A DNA stretch of 64,000 nt from assembly GCF_027943255.1 (NCBI RefSeq), contig NC_072895.1, forward strand, positions 29,858,001-29,922,000, in the 5' to 3' direction. A program made the translations under genes and the position numbers. Below, piece by piece: positions 1-9,762 of this stretch. The notes under the pieces are model-generated. The model was not told the origin of the DNA, did no database searches, and saw nothing but the letters and a program-made list of their open reading frames with translations. Within the stretch, counting starts at the first letter, position 1; every line of letters starts with the position of its first letter. The stretch comes from Anastrepha obliqua. Taxonomy: Eukaryota; Arthropoda; Insecta; Diptera; Tephritidae.

Positions 1-283
1 TCCTCTCAGAAAGCTCGAGTGAACTAATGACTAAAAAACAACGTTCCGAACTTCATAAAGTCCACACAATGGCTCTCAAATTCAGCAGACGCGAATCCGA
101 AGGATTATTCTTTTTGGGCCATTTTGGAGAGCAAGGTCCTAAATAAGTCTCGAGGAGCTGAAAAAAGCCATTGTCCGTGAGAGGTTCAGTATATCTATAA
201 GTCACATTCGGCAGCTTGCGATTTGTTTGTGGACCCTCTCAAGGCCATAGTCAAGGCAAAAGGTGATCATATCGAGCAAACGT
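1..283 (+). pseudogene. Tc1/mariner (maT-like) transposase, C-terminal fragment
   Basis: This is the last third of a DDE transposase, cut by the window edge. It reads through NNVPNF and a WLSNS motif where the family has WPSNSPD, then a degraded PMDY-type third catalytic block (PKDY here), ending at a stop near 283. The segment aligns closely at the nucleotide level with 24100-24395, so both come from one family. Stops and small indels break the frame, so it is not functional. It abuts the tail of a minus-strand mariner at 286 with no visible terminal repeat between them. Confidence 0.75.
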
Positions 284-375
284 AATTGCTTAACCATCCA
301 AATTTATTTTGTCGCCTTCAAAATAGGCTCCATTCGAAGCAGTATACATTTGCCAACGATTACATTGACGATAAA

Positions 376-535
376 GAACATCCGACGTGGCGTCCCTTGG
401 AGTGTTTGAGAGCAAGATTCTGCGGAAGATTTTTGGACTTTTGCACATTGGTGACGGCGAATAACGTAGACGATGGAACAATGAGCTGAATGAGCTTTAC
501 GGGGATTATGATGGGAATAGTAGATGTGGATCATG
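376..535 (+). pseudogene. RTE-like LINE fragment (ORF2 C-terminal part)
   Basis: On the plus strand this reads approximately as SLGVFESKILRKIFGLLH followed by RRRWNNELNELYGDYD. From memory this is the post-RT region of the abundant dipteran RTE-type element. It is embedded in the mariner relic, between the mariner C-terminal tail and a second LINE scrap. It contains stops and is only about 50 codons long. Confidence 0.6.
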
Positions 536-757
536 AACGATGATTCAGTCCCGTTTGCGTTAATCGCTTTATGCTGCTGATGAAGTTCATCAGATTTTTA
601 GTATCAGGGTACCCTTTATCACTTGGCGTGTGAAAGAAGTAGGAGACGAGATGCCAAAAGCTTAGCCCCGTGAGAGCAGGGCAGCTAACGAGAAGGACTC
701 AAGGTTATTCCAGGTCTCACATCATGTACACCTCGCGGATAGTGTCTTGAAAGCACC
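536..757 (-). pseudogene. RNase H-type LINE, 3' terminal fragment
   Basis: On the minus strand this encodes a degraded LLSCPALA-like motif ('tgccctgctctcacggggct'), then the last codons and the 3' end. It matches the 3' end of the element at 20430-21220 and the plus-strand piece at 58250-58393; all three share the 'gaagttcatcag' stretch. It is 5'-truncated and lies inside the mariner at 286-1750, so it inserted later. Confidence 0.65.
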
Positions 758-1909
758 TTTTAAACGCGTTCGAAGAGATCTTCTTTACCTCCTTCAGCGA
801 ATCGCGTCGAGGAGGCGTCCGCGGAATGGCAATTTAAGTTTTGGGAAAAGGAAAAAGTTAAATAGGTCTAAATCCGGTGAATCTGGTGGTGGTTCGATGG
901 TATTTGTCGAGTTTTTGGTCTAAAAAGTGTTCACAATATGAGCTTTGCGAGATGGTGTGCTATCATGGCGCAAGATCCATGAGTTTTCTTTCGATAAAAC
1001 GGGCCGTTTCCTACGGACATTCTCTCTCAAACATCGCATTACTGTCAAATAAAACAAAAAATATTCTTTATTTACCGTAGAACTATTTGGAAAGAATTCC
1101 GAGTGCGCAACGTCATAATAATCAAAGAAAACGAGCAGCATAACTTTCACTTTTGACCGACTTTGACATGGTTTTTGGGGTTTCGGCTCATGTGGATAGC
1201 GCCATTCAGCCGCCTGTTCATTGGTTGATTGGTTTGCATGTCAAACTCATATACCCACGTCTCATCACTTGTTATGATGCGCTGGATAAACGTTGGGTCC
1301 GAATTCACTTTCTCAAGCATGTCTTCAGCCATCTTCTTCCGATGCATTTTTTCAAAGAAATTCAACTCTCTTGGAACGAGTCGAGCAGCCACGCATCTCA
1401 TGCCCAATGGTGCATGGATGGTGTAAAATGTTGCGAATTGATTCATGAGACACGCTGAGGGCACGAGCTACCACCCTAAAACTTAACGGATGGTTTTCCA
1501 GCACTATTTCCATGACTTTGTCGACGTTTTCATCCCTTGAAGCCGTTGATGGGCGACCAGATCGGTGCAAATCTTCCACGACTGCTTGGCCTTCGGCAAA
1601 AATCTTATACCACTAGTAGACCCGTGTTTTTGATAAAGCACACTCGTCATAGGCTTTCTGCAACATTTTCAACGATTCGGCACACGAAATCCCGTTCACA
1701 ACACAAAACTTAAGACAAATTATTTGTTCGATATTTTTATCCACAGTGAAAATTGCAGAGCAAACGCACGGTTGACTGATATAATTAAATGCCAAAAACA
1801 AGCTAATGGACAGATCTCGCTCAACCTCTGCGACTCTATAGAGGACAGTCGTACCAACATTCCAACAAAAAGAGGTTGTCTGCAAAGTCGATTTACTGAC
1901 GATAGTTTA

Positions 1910-1922
1910 ACGTGATAACGTC
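1910..1922 (+). repeat. Left copy of inverted 13-mer ACGTGATAACGTC
   Basis: ACGTGATAACGTC here has its exact reverse complement at 4075-4087. The two copies bracket the whole satellite/minisatellite block and could be terminal repeats of one 2.2-kb element. Confidence 0.5.
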
Positions 1923-2060
1923 ATAAGAAAATACTGATTGAATGGTTGCATTTTTCAAGAGAAAATTTTAATTTTATTTGTTTGATACATATTTTGTATG
2001 GATATAGAGAATGAGTTAACATTAACATAACATATACTTTAACATAACATAACATAAAAT

Positions 2061-2315
2061 AACACAACACAACACAACACAACACAACACAACACAACAC
2101 AACACAACACAACACAACACAACACAACACAACACAACACAACACAACACAACACAACACAACACAACACAACACAACACAACACAACACAACACAACAC
2201 AACACAACACAACACAACACAACACAACACAACACAACACAACACAACACAACACAACACAACACAACACAACACAACACAACACAACACAACACAACAC
2301 AACACAACACAACAC
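2061..2315. repeat. Pentanucleotide satellite (AACAC)51
   Basis: Fifty-one essentially perfect AACAC units in 255 bp, preceded by a few AACAT/AAAAT units at 2036-2060. The long open frames this creates on the minus strand (repeating CCVVL) are artefacts of the repeat. Confidence 0.98.
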
Positions 2316-2495
2316 AACATAACATAACATAACATAACATAACATAACATAACATAACATAACATAACATAACATAACATAACATAACATAACATAACAT
2401 AACATAACATAACATAACATAACATAACATAACATAACATAACATAACATAACATAACATAACATAACATAACATAACATAACATAACATAACAT
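2316..2495. repeat. Pentanucleotide satellite (AACAT)36
   Basis: Thirty-six perfect AACAT units follow the AACAC block in the same phase, with an abrupt single-base switch in the unit at 2315/2316. The array stops at the first base of the next repeat block (attacccc, 2501). Confidence 0.98.
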
Positions 2496-2500
2496 AACAA

Positions 2501-3515
2501 ATTACCCCGTATTAAAGCACTTATCAACAGCTTTCATTTGATACCCATATTGTACATACACAACCAAAGGTTACCCGGGTCCACGTTTTGACCTATATCT
2601 CGAGACCCCAGTCACGGAGCGGCATGAAAAATACTCTGTACTAAAGCATTCACCAACAGCTTCCATTTGATACCCATATTGTGCATACACATCCGAAGGT
2701 TACCCGGGTCAACGTTTTGACCTATATCTCGAGACCCTATCTACCAATAGGTATTCAAACTATACGGAAATCATCTTCAATACCTACTTAACAATGTGTG
2801 TAAGTTTGGTTTAATTCGGTTCAAAGACACGGCGGGTCCACATTTTGGCATATATTTCGAGACCATAGTCATCAATAGGTATGAAAATTACCCCGTATTA
2901 AAGCACTTATCAACAGCTTTCATTTGATATCCATATTGTACAAACACATTCTAGGGTCCACGTTTTGGTCTCTATCTCGAGACCCTAGTCACGGAGCGGA
3001 TGGAAATACTCTGAACTAAAGCATTCACCAACAGCTTCCATTGGATACCCATATTGTACATACACATCCGAAGGTTACCCGGGTCCACGTTTTGACCTAT
3101 ATCTCGAGACCCTATCTACCAATTGGTATCCAAACTATCCGGAAACCATCTTCAATACCTCCTTAACAATGTGTGTAAGTTTGGTTTAATTCGGTGCAAA
3201 GACACGGCGGGTCCACGTTTTGGCATATATTTCCAGACCCTAGTCATCAATAGGTATGAAAATTACCCCGTATTAAAGCACTTATCAACAGCTTTCATTT
3301 GATACCCATATCGTACATACACATCCGAAGGTTACCCGGGTCCACGTTTTGACCTATATCTCGAGCCCTATTTCCAAAATGAAATATAATCCATGTTACT
3401 CGTGATGTAGCTTTCGAATGGTGAAAGAATTTTTAAAATCGGTCCAGTAGTTTTTGAGCCTATTCATTACAACCAAACAAACAAAGTTTTCCTCTTTATA
3501 ATATTAGTATAGACA
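2501..3515. repeat. ~380-bp compound tandem repeat
   Basis: The marker ATTACCCCGT recurs at 2501, 2887 and 3262, giving spacings of 386 and 375 bp. Each unit holds two related sub-units containing TTTGATACCCATATTG, CCACGTTTTGACCTATAT and TCTCGAGACCC, diverged by about 10%. The last unit is truncated and runs into a tail (AAACAAACAAAGTTTTCC, near 3475) of a type seen at the 3' side of many insect dispersed repeats. No coding capacity is visible. Confidence 0.85.
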
Positions 3516-3844
3516 ACATATCTTATAAGGTATATGGTAAATATTACCATACATTTTTTCCTTCATATATAATAAAAAAATTAATAATAATAACATTAAA
3601 AGAACAGGTATTATTAACAAACTTGGTTTTATTTTAAATTCTTCAAGTGAATCAAATTAATAATAATCAATAAGAAGGCATATGCAAATACAAATACGTG
3701 AATTTATATATGTACATATTCGCATATACATACATATATACGCTCACTTAAGTAGGGGAGAGCAAGATGTCGAACGTTGCCGTTCGTTTGCTTTGTTTGC
3801 TTTGTCGTTCCTTCCGCGCTTTCGCTTGCAGTTCATTCAATGCA

Positions 3845-4031
3845 ATGAGCAAGGTAACACTAATATGAGCAAGGTAACACTAATATGAGCAAGGTAACAC
3901 TAATATGAGCAAGGTAACACTAATATGAGCAAGGTAACACTAATATGAGCAAGGTAACACTAATGAGCAAGGTAACACTAAAGAGCAAGGTAACACTAAT
4001 GAGCAAGGTAACTACATATGAGCAAGGTAAC
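3845..4031. repeat. 20-bp minisatellite, ~10 units
   Basis: The unit is ATGAGCAAGGTAACACTAAT. About six exact copies run from 3845 to 3964, followed by four shortened or diverged copies (ACTAAAGAG, AACTACAT, AACGACAC variants) to about 4031. The decay is only on the right side. There are no spacers, so it is not CRISPR-like. Confidence 0.95.
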
Positions 4032-5190
4032 GACACATTTTTTCGTGCGTGCAGCCTGTTAAATCGAATTATAAGACGTTATCACGTCAAAAAAATTTAG
4101 ACATACTTGTGTATGTAACGTGCGCTTTTTAAATGAACAATTCCCGATATTTTTTTGACAGAATGCATTTTATTCTTATGTACAAGAAAAATCCTACTTT
4201 GATTGACCTCATATTAGCCGCACTACACTGCTCACGTTATTCTCTTTGACATTTCCCTATATCACAACACTCACAGCACACTGCATAATGCACTCTGGGA
4301 GTGAATCGACTCTGACCACTCAAGAAACCAATGGTGCTTATGTGCTTTCAATATTCGACCATTATCGCGCTCAAAAACCTTATACACATCTACGTATGCG
4401 TGCACGTGTGAATGTGTGCCAAGCACTGCCCACTTGTTGTTTGAATGCCAAAGCGATTGGGTTGCATAAATTATGAAAATCCTCAGCTATTATACTGCAA
4501 AGGCATTCCATTCTCGATGTTCAGTTCACAATACCACCAACACAAACACATTTCTATTGAGCCAGATATCAAATGTGCATAAGTATTTGCTTCAGTTTGC
4601 ACACAGCCGCGCTCACTGCTGGCACTTTGCGTTACATCCTTGCGAGCAGTCAATGTTTACGTTTTAATAGGCGATACTTCATACATACTTACATACATAT
4701 ATAAATACCTTTATTCTTATGTGCACATACCCACCCAGATATTGGTATAATTTGTACGCTGTTTATAAACATAATCGTATTTGTACGTGTGTGAGTGAGC
4801 TATTTACATTTGTATAGAATGGCATGAAAGGCACATCCTAAGCGTGTGTTGATATGTGCGGCTTCGCAAGGCTGCAGCTCCATTTCATTGTTCAATTTAA
4901 GTATTGAATTTTACACGTGAATGGGTTCGGCGTTGTAAAACCAAAAACCATTCATAAGTCGTCTGCAGTAACATGCGAAAGCGCACACACACAAACACAC
5001 GTATGAGTGTATTTGATATGTGGCTTCCCAGTAGAAGCTGAAAGGAAATCTCTCATAGCGAGGCGAGAAAAATATGAGCGTTGATTTTGATAATAAATTT
5101 TAACAATTTGAAGGCTCGTTCGCAGTATACGAAAAGAGGATCGAGCAGGTTATGGAATTAACAGAAAAAAAAAAGAAAATGTTCGCGAAG
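4032..5190. other. No gene seen; includes right inverted 13-mer at 4075-4087
   Basis: GACGTTATCACGT at 4075-4087 is the inverse of 1910-1922. The remainder is AT-rich, with CA/TA microsatellite stretches (about 4680-4700, 4985-5000) and short open frames without recognisable domains. I see no splice-bounded exon or element. Confidence 0.6.
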
Positions 5191-5309
5191 TGTTGAAGCA
5201 GACACCAAAATGTCGATTCGTTGTCATTCTCAACTTGTGGGGATTTGTCCTCCGACTACCTGGAAAGTTGTACACAAGAATCCTGGTCTTAAAAAAAAAA
5301 AAAAAAAAC

Positions 5310-5562
5310 ATGAATACCCCGTACACTACTGTTAGGTGTTCGGCCGAGCTTCTCCTCCTATTTGTGGTGTGCGTCTTGATGTTGGTTTTTAGGGTTTTTT
5401 TGAGAAGCCTTTTCATGGCAGAAATGCACTCGGAGGTTTGCCATTGCCTGCCGAAGGGCGACCGCTATTAGAAAAAAATTCTTCTATTTGATTTTCATGC
5501 ACGGAGATTCGAACCTACGCACTCCCGAATAGTAGACCAAGCCATCCGGATACGGCTCTTAC
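5310..5562 (-). mobile_element. tRNA-derived SINE, copy a
   Basis: On the minus strand the 5' head carries a degraded A box (TATCCGGATGG) and a clear B box (GGTTCGAATCTC, complement near 5504-5515) of an RNA polymerase III promoter. The body (GGTCGCCCTTCGGCAGGCAA... GAGCTCGGCC-type segment) is shared with the copies at 44915-45223, 9590-9762, 9067-9272 and 18945-19125. A run of A's lies at 5291-5308 on the plus strand at the 3' side. The middle of the body has a deletion relative to copy e. Confidence 0.85.
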
Positions 5563-5689
5563 CTGCCGAAAAAAGCAGTCGTGCTGGGATGGCAGCTAAA
5601 TGACCATCGTTTGTCTCGCATTTTTGCTGATTGGGCACATTTAGATTTATGTTTTTGTTTTTGGAAAAAATTGTCAAAAATTGGACTGA

Positions 5690-5780
5690 TCGAATGCACC
5701 GTGGATGGATTACTCGTAGCCGCGGCGGGCATCTGCCGGATATTATATTCAAAAAATAAATGCCATGAAATTTCTATCAA
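5690..5780 (+). pseudogene. Mariner transposase, C-terminal tip
   Basis: On the plus strand this reads TRSRGGHLPDIIFK followed by a stop, the C-terminal signature (RGGHLPD-IIF) of a mariner group whose member at 56495-56955 ends in GRGGLLPDVIF. Only about 30 codons remain, next to the head of SINE copy a. Confidence 0.6.
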
Positions 5781-5799
5781 ATTATAATCAAAAAAATTC

Positions 5800-6190
5800 A
5801 TTCCAATAATATTTCTGTTTTGTATTCTCATTTTAAGCTCCCAAGCTCTTAAAAATACCTCCGATATATTCTGTTCCAATTGTCAGCTGTTTGACACCAA
5901 CAAACTGGCAGGTGTCGGCGACAAGGCTAAAGTGCGAACAATTGTCAGTGGCCCCTTCAAGAAAAAACAAAGCTAACGTACAGATCCACAAACTCTACAG
6001 CAACTTTGCTGAAATGTGCAGTCATACTTGCTTGTGTACCTAATGAGGGAATATGATACCTTTCCAGATGTACTTGTATTTACACCCAGTAGTGCGTGAA
6101 ATCAGCGCTTGAGTGCTATATACCATTTTACATTAGATGCGCTTTGAGGGCAAGTAATAGAATCGGAAGAATAGTAAGAAACTTTAAACT
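5800..6190. other. No gene seen
   Basis: AT-rich intronic DNA between a mariner scrap and a LINE relic. No element or exon recognised. Confidence 0.5.
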
Positions 6191-7475
6191 CTTCCTACAG
6201 TCAAGTGACTGCTACAGCTGCGCCGCAGACTGACACCATCCAAATAAAACATCAGAACAGACTAACCGCTGCACCACCATCGTTGTTAGATATCATTTTG
6301 GCTATAAAAAGCTTAAAAATCACCCAACCGCCGGGCTTTGATAGAACCCAGGCTGCAATTTTAAAAGTGTGCCCAGAGTACACGTCGAAACTCCTGTTTC
6401 CAATATTCAATTTCTGTTCTATTTGGGTGTAAGAGAAGATCCCCATGGATTGGTAGCAGGGTATTTTGGTTGTGCTCCCAAGGAAAGACGGCCTTTCCCA
6501 GTGCAAAAACTAGCGTGGAATCATGCAGAAGCATGTACTGCCCGGCATACTTTTGAACCCCATCAAGCCTTAACCCAAGCTTGACCAATCGCTGAGAAAG
6601 CAGCAATCTGGTCTTCGTCCAAACTGTTCGTATGTTGACCAGATTAACACTCTTCGCATTATGGTTGAGCGAATGGCAGTTGACCCTTGAACTTGTTTTC
6701 GTTGATTGTAGCACGGCGTTTGGCAACAGCATACACCGCGGAAGTATTTGGAAGGCACCCAGATCCAGAGGTGTTCCTGAGAAGCTGATAGCTTCAAGTG
6801 CAGTATACTGCATTATACTGCATAACAGCGCGTTCTCAGACAGCATCACAACCAGCGCAGTTGTTATACAAGGATATATACTTTCGCCGATCCTCTTTCT
6901 TACTGTTATTGATGACATCCTACACAATTCCGTAGATGAGAAGAGAAGAGACATCTACTGGAACTGCATCAAATATCTCTAGAAGACCTCGGTTATGCGG
7001 ATGACATTTGCTTATTATCAGTAAAGCACTCGGACGTGCAAGCAAAACTCGATGCTCTGTGCGCCGAGTTGAGTAAATTTGGCCTCAAAATCAATATCGA
7101 CAAAACCAAATCAATAAAAATGAACACCAAAAATGACAGCAATTTTATGCTTCAAATTGAACAAAGAAAGAAAGATATGGCAAAGATATTGAACAAGTTG
7201 ACGATTTTACCCATGAATCATGGATTTTACCTACCTAGGCAGTGTAATATCTGTTGGGAATAGTACGAAAAAGCATATTCTGGCCAGAATAAATAAAACA
7301 ATTGGCGCAGATGCTTAACTGCGCCAAATCTGGACCTCATCACAAAAATACATTCAAAAAAAATTAGCAAATGTCATCTCAGTACTTCTCTATGGATGCG
7401 ACACCTGGCTTGTAACCGCCCATCTAATCGGAAATTTTCAAAGCTTTGCAAACAGATGTCGCCGGCGTATTCTCA
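6190..7475 (+). pseudogene. Non-LTR retrotransposon RT relic (endonuclease/RT group)
   Basis: In order, on the plus strand: fingers region (LLDIILAIKSLKITQPPGFD), palm motif A (LVFVDCSTAFGNSIHRGSIW), a degraded motif B (VIQGYILSPILF), motif C reading YADDICLLS at about 6990-7020 in a shifted frame, then LCAELSKFGLKINIDKTKS and a C-terminal ISVLLYGCDTWLV block near 7375-7420. The frame changes at least four times and stops are present. Motif A retains its Asp (VDCSTAF) but the following FD pair reads FG. Family and order are clear; the exact clade is not. Confidence 0.8.
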
Positions 7476-7680
7476 AGGTGGGAAGGCGCCTCGTAGTCAT
7501 CGACTTTCTCGTCATTACTGATTTAGCCAACCTATTTTCGGACATGTGTATCCATTCCCTACTTGATCTTCGGCTCCACCTAACAATGTCTTTCGTGTCG
7601 CATATCCCTCTAATCTCATTTCGCATAAGATCTCTGCGAGTATGTCCTGTGATTGATCGCAATGTTGCCATCTAAACCTT
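7445..7680 (-). pseudogene. LINE ORF2 C-terminal fragment
   Basis: On the minus strand: LRSITGHTRRDLMRNEIRG, then DTKDIVRW and SRREWIHM. This resembles the post-RT region (LRTITGHT/RNE-IR/RW-RRR) of another endonuclease-RT LINE. About 75 codons, 5'- and 3'-truncated. It joins the previous relic head-on near 7475. Confidence 0.6.
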
Positions 7681-7684
7681 TTGT

Positions 7685-8420
7685 TGTTGTTGTCGTAGCT
7701 GTAACTTTGCCCTGTCAGTGTAGTATAATCATCGGTCGTCTTCGTGTACCTCATCTAACGGTAGGCCCAGGAAACTTCTTGTTTCGATAGGTTGGGCCCA
7801 GAAGGAGATGGGGCATGTGAAAAGGTGGTTAGTGTCGTGCGGGTGTCTTCACATGCCGGACATATGTTTAGTATGTCAGGGTCGATTCTGGATAAGTAGG
7901 AGTTTAACCTGTTAAAATATCCAGAACGTAGTGTGCCAAGGTTTACGCGAGACTCTCGAGTAAGTTAGAGCTCTTCGTCTGCAGTAGGTGGTGGTTGGAC
8001 TCCGATGACGGCATTCGGGGGTTGGGAGCTTAAGAAGGTGGTAAGAGTTTCTCGATGAATGTCGTTAATTGTCTGTCTGTACACTGTCCGATCCAGTAAT
8101 TATCGGCCTATTTTGTCCTGGATCTCGCCCGCGTAGTTGGGGAGGTGCCTCCTGACATGCCTGGGAGAGCCTAAAGGAGAGCAAGTTGTCGAAGGTAACT
8201 CCCAAGATTTTGTGGTTGTTAACAGTTGGAATTGGTGTGTCACCGAATTTTACCTTAAGTTGCAGTTTGACCTCCTTTGTCCAGGTAGTAAAGAGGGTCG
8301 CCGTGGTCTTCGTGGACGAAAGTTGTATGTTCTTCGCAGTAAAGAAGTTAGAAAGGCTGGCCTTGCTGCACAGGCTATCGCCATAGTTATCGACATCGAT
8401 AGTTGTTATGCAGCTAAAAA
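7685..8420 (-). pseudogene. Jockey-type LINE relic (RT thumb and 3' part)
   Basis: On the minus strand the region 8190-8400 encodes LSSTKTTATLFTTWTKEV, KLQLKVKFGDTPIPTV and KILGVTFDNLLSF, the post-motif-C region of a Jockey-clade reverse transcriptase (SP-KS-ATLFT... KILGVTFD). Downstream to about 7690 the C-terminal and 3' regions continue with frame breaks and no intact domain. Both ends are truncated; no poly-A tail or target-site duplication is evident. Confidence 0.75.
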
Positions 8421-8734
8421 ACACCCGATATTCCATGTACGTACATATATACATACATGGCATTATGCTATTGTAATGACGTTATTGTATGGATTTGAAG
8501 GTATGGAATCATATCTCTCGTTTCACAGATAATGTCGGATGTCAATTGCACCTTAAACGATGTGAAGATATTTAAATACGTATAAACGCATTGGGTTTGT
8601 GTTAGTGGAATTTATTTTTAATTTTTACAAGATTTCCCCCAGATGGGACTTACGCACCCTCGCTGGATACTATACGGGAGTTCACAGAGAAAAAAGTGTT
8701 TGTCGTTCTTACGATATGGGCGATTAAACGCCAA

Positions 8735-8950
8735 ATCGCATCCTCTGCGAATATGCAGCTCTCGCAAAGCGGAGCCTCACTTACTTAGGTGTGGTGACTC
8801 TTAGCCCACTGGTGATATGGAATAACAAAGCCCGAAGCTGTGCTCAAATTCATTAGAAGCCTCCAATTATAGGCTCGCAGTCAAGCAGTATAGACCACAT
8901 CAGAGGACACAGTGAACTATGGCACAATAAAAACTAACTAACTACGAGCA
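8735..8950 (+). pseudogene. I-like LINE 3' end with (AACT)n tail
   Basis: On the plus strand this reads CAALAKRSLTYLGVVTLSP then LVIWNNKAR, homologous to the end of the I-like ORF at 14672-15247 (ALGRQRLHHLGGIVVSP, NLWNNK). It ends in ACTAACTAACTA, a short tail unlike the (TAA)n of the two better copies. Confidence 0.6.
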
Positions 8951-9066
8951 CTACTGGCTGACGATATTAGAATTTTCGCTTTGTGTTCACGCGCTGTGAA
9001 TGCAGTATTCAGAGATTAAGATACCATGCAGTCTTCGCTTTGGGCGGAATTCTACGAAAAAGGATG

Positions 9067-9272
9067 ACAGCCGCCGTAGACGAATGGGTATGTACGTGAA
9101 TGGGTACGAAACACCAAAATTATAGACAAGATTTCTTCTAATAGCAATCGTCTCTCGACGAGCAATGGCAAACCTCTAAGTACGGAGGCGGCAGAAAGGA
9201 ATAGGTCCCTACATTTTGGGAACAATATCTAGACGCAAAGCACAAATAGGAAGAGCTCAGCCAAACAACCAA
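9067..9272 (+). mobile_element. tRNA-derived SINE, copy b (degenerate)
   Basis: Begins GCCGCCGTAGACGAATGGGT, matching the A-box head of copy e. The B box is lost (GGGTACGAAAC). The body contains GCAATGGCAAACCTCT, GGTCCCTACATTTTGGGAAC and GAGCTCAGCCAAAC, then decays before the conserved 3' end. Confidence 0.75.
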
Positions 9273-9589
9273 TAAAGGATGCAAGCGCTAATATATACTT
9301 ATATATTCGACGAACTGAGGCCTTAAGATAAGTTTTTTTCGGTGTACAAAACTCCCGTCCCATTCCTAAGTTTAGAGCGCGAAAGTTTTGATGAAAGTAA
9401 CATCGGCTGATGTAACCTCCCCCAGTGTATTTGAGAAGTTTGTGCGAAAGATTTTTGAGTCTCTACGCGTTCGCCTGGATGAGTATCGCAGCTGATAGAA
9501 ATTAATAGCCATTGACTCTTAAAACTAAGTCTAATCGTCCGTAGAAATAAAACCACTTAAAGTATTTGATGCTGTGTATAAATAAATAA
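9273..9589. other. Possible short RTE-like scrap; otherwise nothing seen
   Basis: On the plus strand 9390-9490 reads SVFEKFVRKIFESLRVRLDE, which could be a decayed LINE C-terminal segment. Weak. The rest is unrecognised. Confidence 0.3.
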
Positions 9590-9762
9590 ATAATTGGCGC
9601 GTGCATTTCGGTTAGATGTTTGGCCGAGCTCCTCCTCCTGCCGGAGGGGAACCCACTATTAAAAATAAAACTTGTTCCATAATTCTGCTGTTTCATGCAC
9701 GGAGATTCGATCCTATCCACTCTCGAATGATAGACACGCACCAATAAGATTGCGCCCATCAG
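9590..9762 (-). mobile_element. tRNA-derived SINE, copy c (internally deleted)
   Basis: On the plus strand it starts AATTGGCGCGTGCAT (the SINE 3' end) after an (AAAT)n tail at about 9580-9593. It keeps GGCCGAGCTCCTCCTCCTG and then jumps to CCGGAGGGGAACCCACTATT, losing the central ~130 bp of the body. The B box reads GGATCGAATCTC on the minus strand. Confidence 0.85.

Larger units (their letters stand above)
286..1750 (-). pseudogene. Mariner transposase pseudogene (SETMAR-like lineage), interrupted
   Basis: Read on the minus strand, the N-terminal helix-turn-helix region (EQIICLKFCVVNGISCAES) starts near 1742, followed by SGRPSTASRDENVDKV, then GMRCVAARLVP, the first catalytic Asp in TSDETW, the second in the degraded block HDSTPS, and the C-terminal YFEGDKINLD near 290-320. 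The third catalytic position reads LFNFFLF where the family has a CDFFLF block, so the Asp is replaced by Asn. Several frameshifts and an early stop after VNTF confirm inactivity. Between about 376 and 755 the coding line is replaced by two foreign fragments. I did not find convincing terminal inverted repeats. Confidence 0.85.

Noticed and set aside
1921..2527. Three long minus-strand open frames with repeating MLCYV / CCVVL
   Set aside because: They are translations of the perfect pentamer satellite, which has no stop in any of these frames.
3845..4031. CRISPR-like array
   Set aside because: The 20-bp units are contiguous with no spacers, and the genome is that of an insect.
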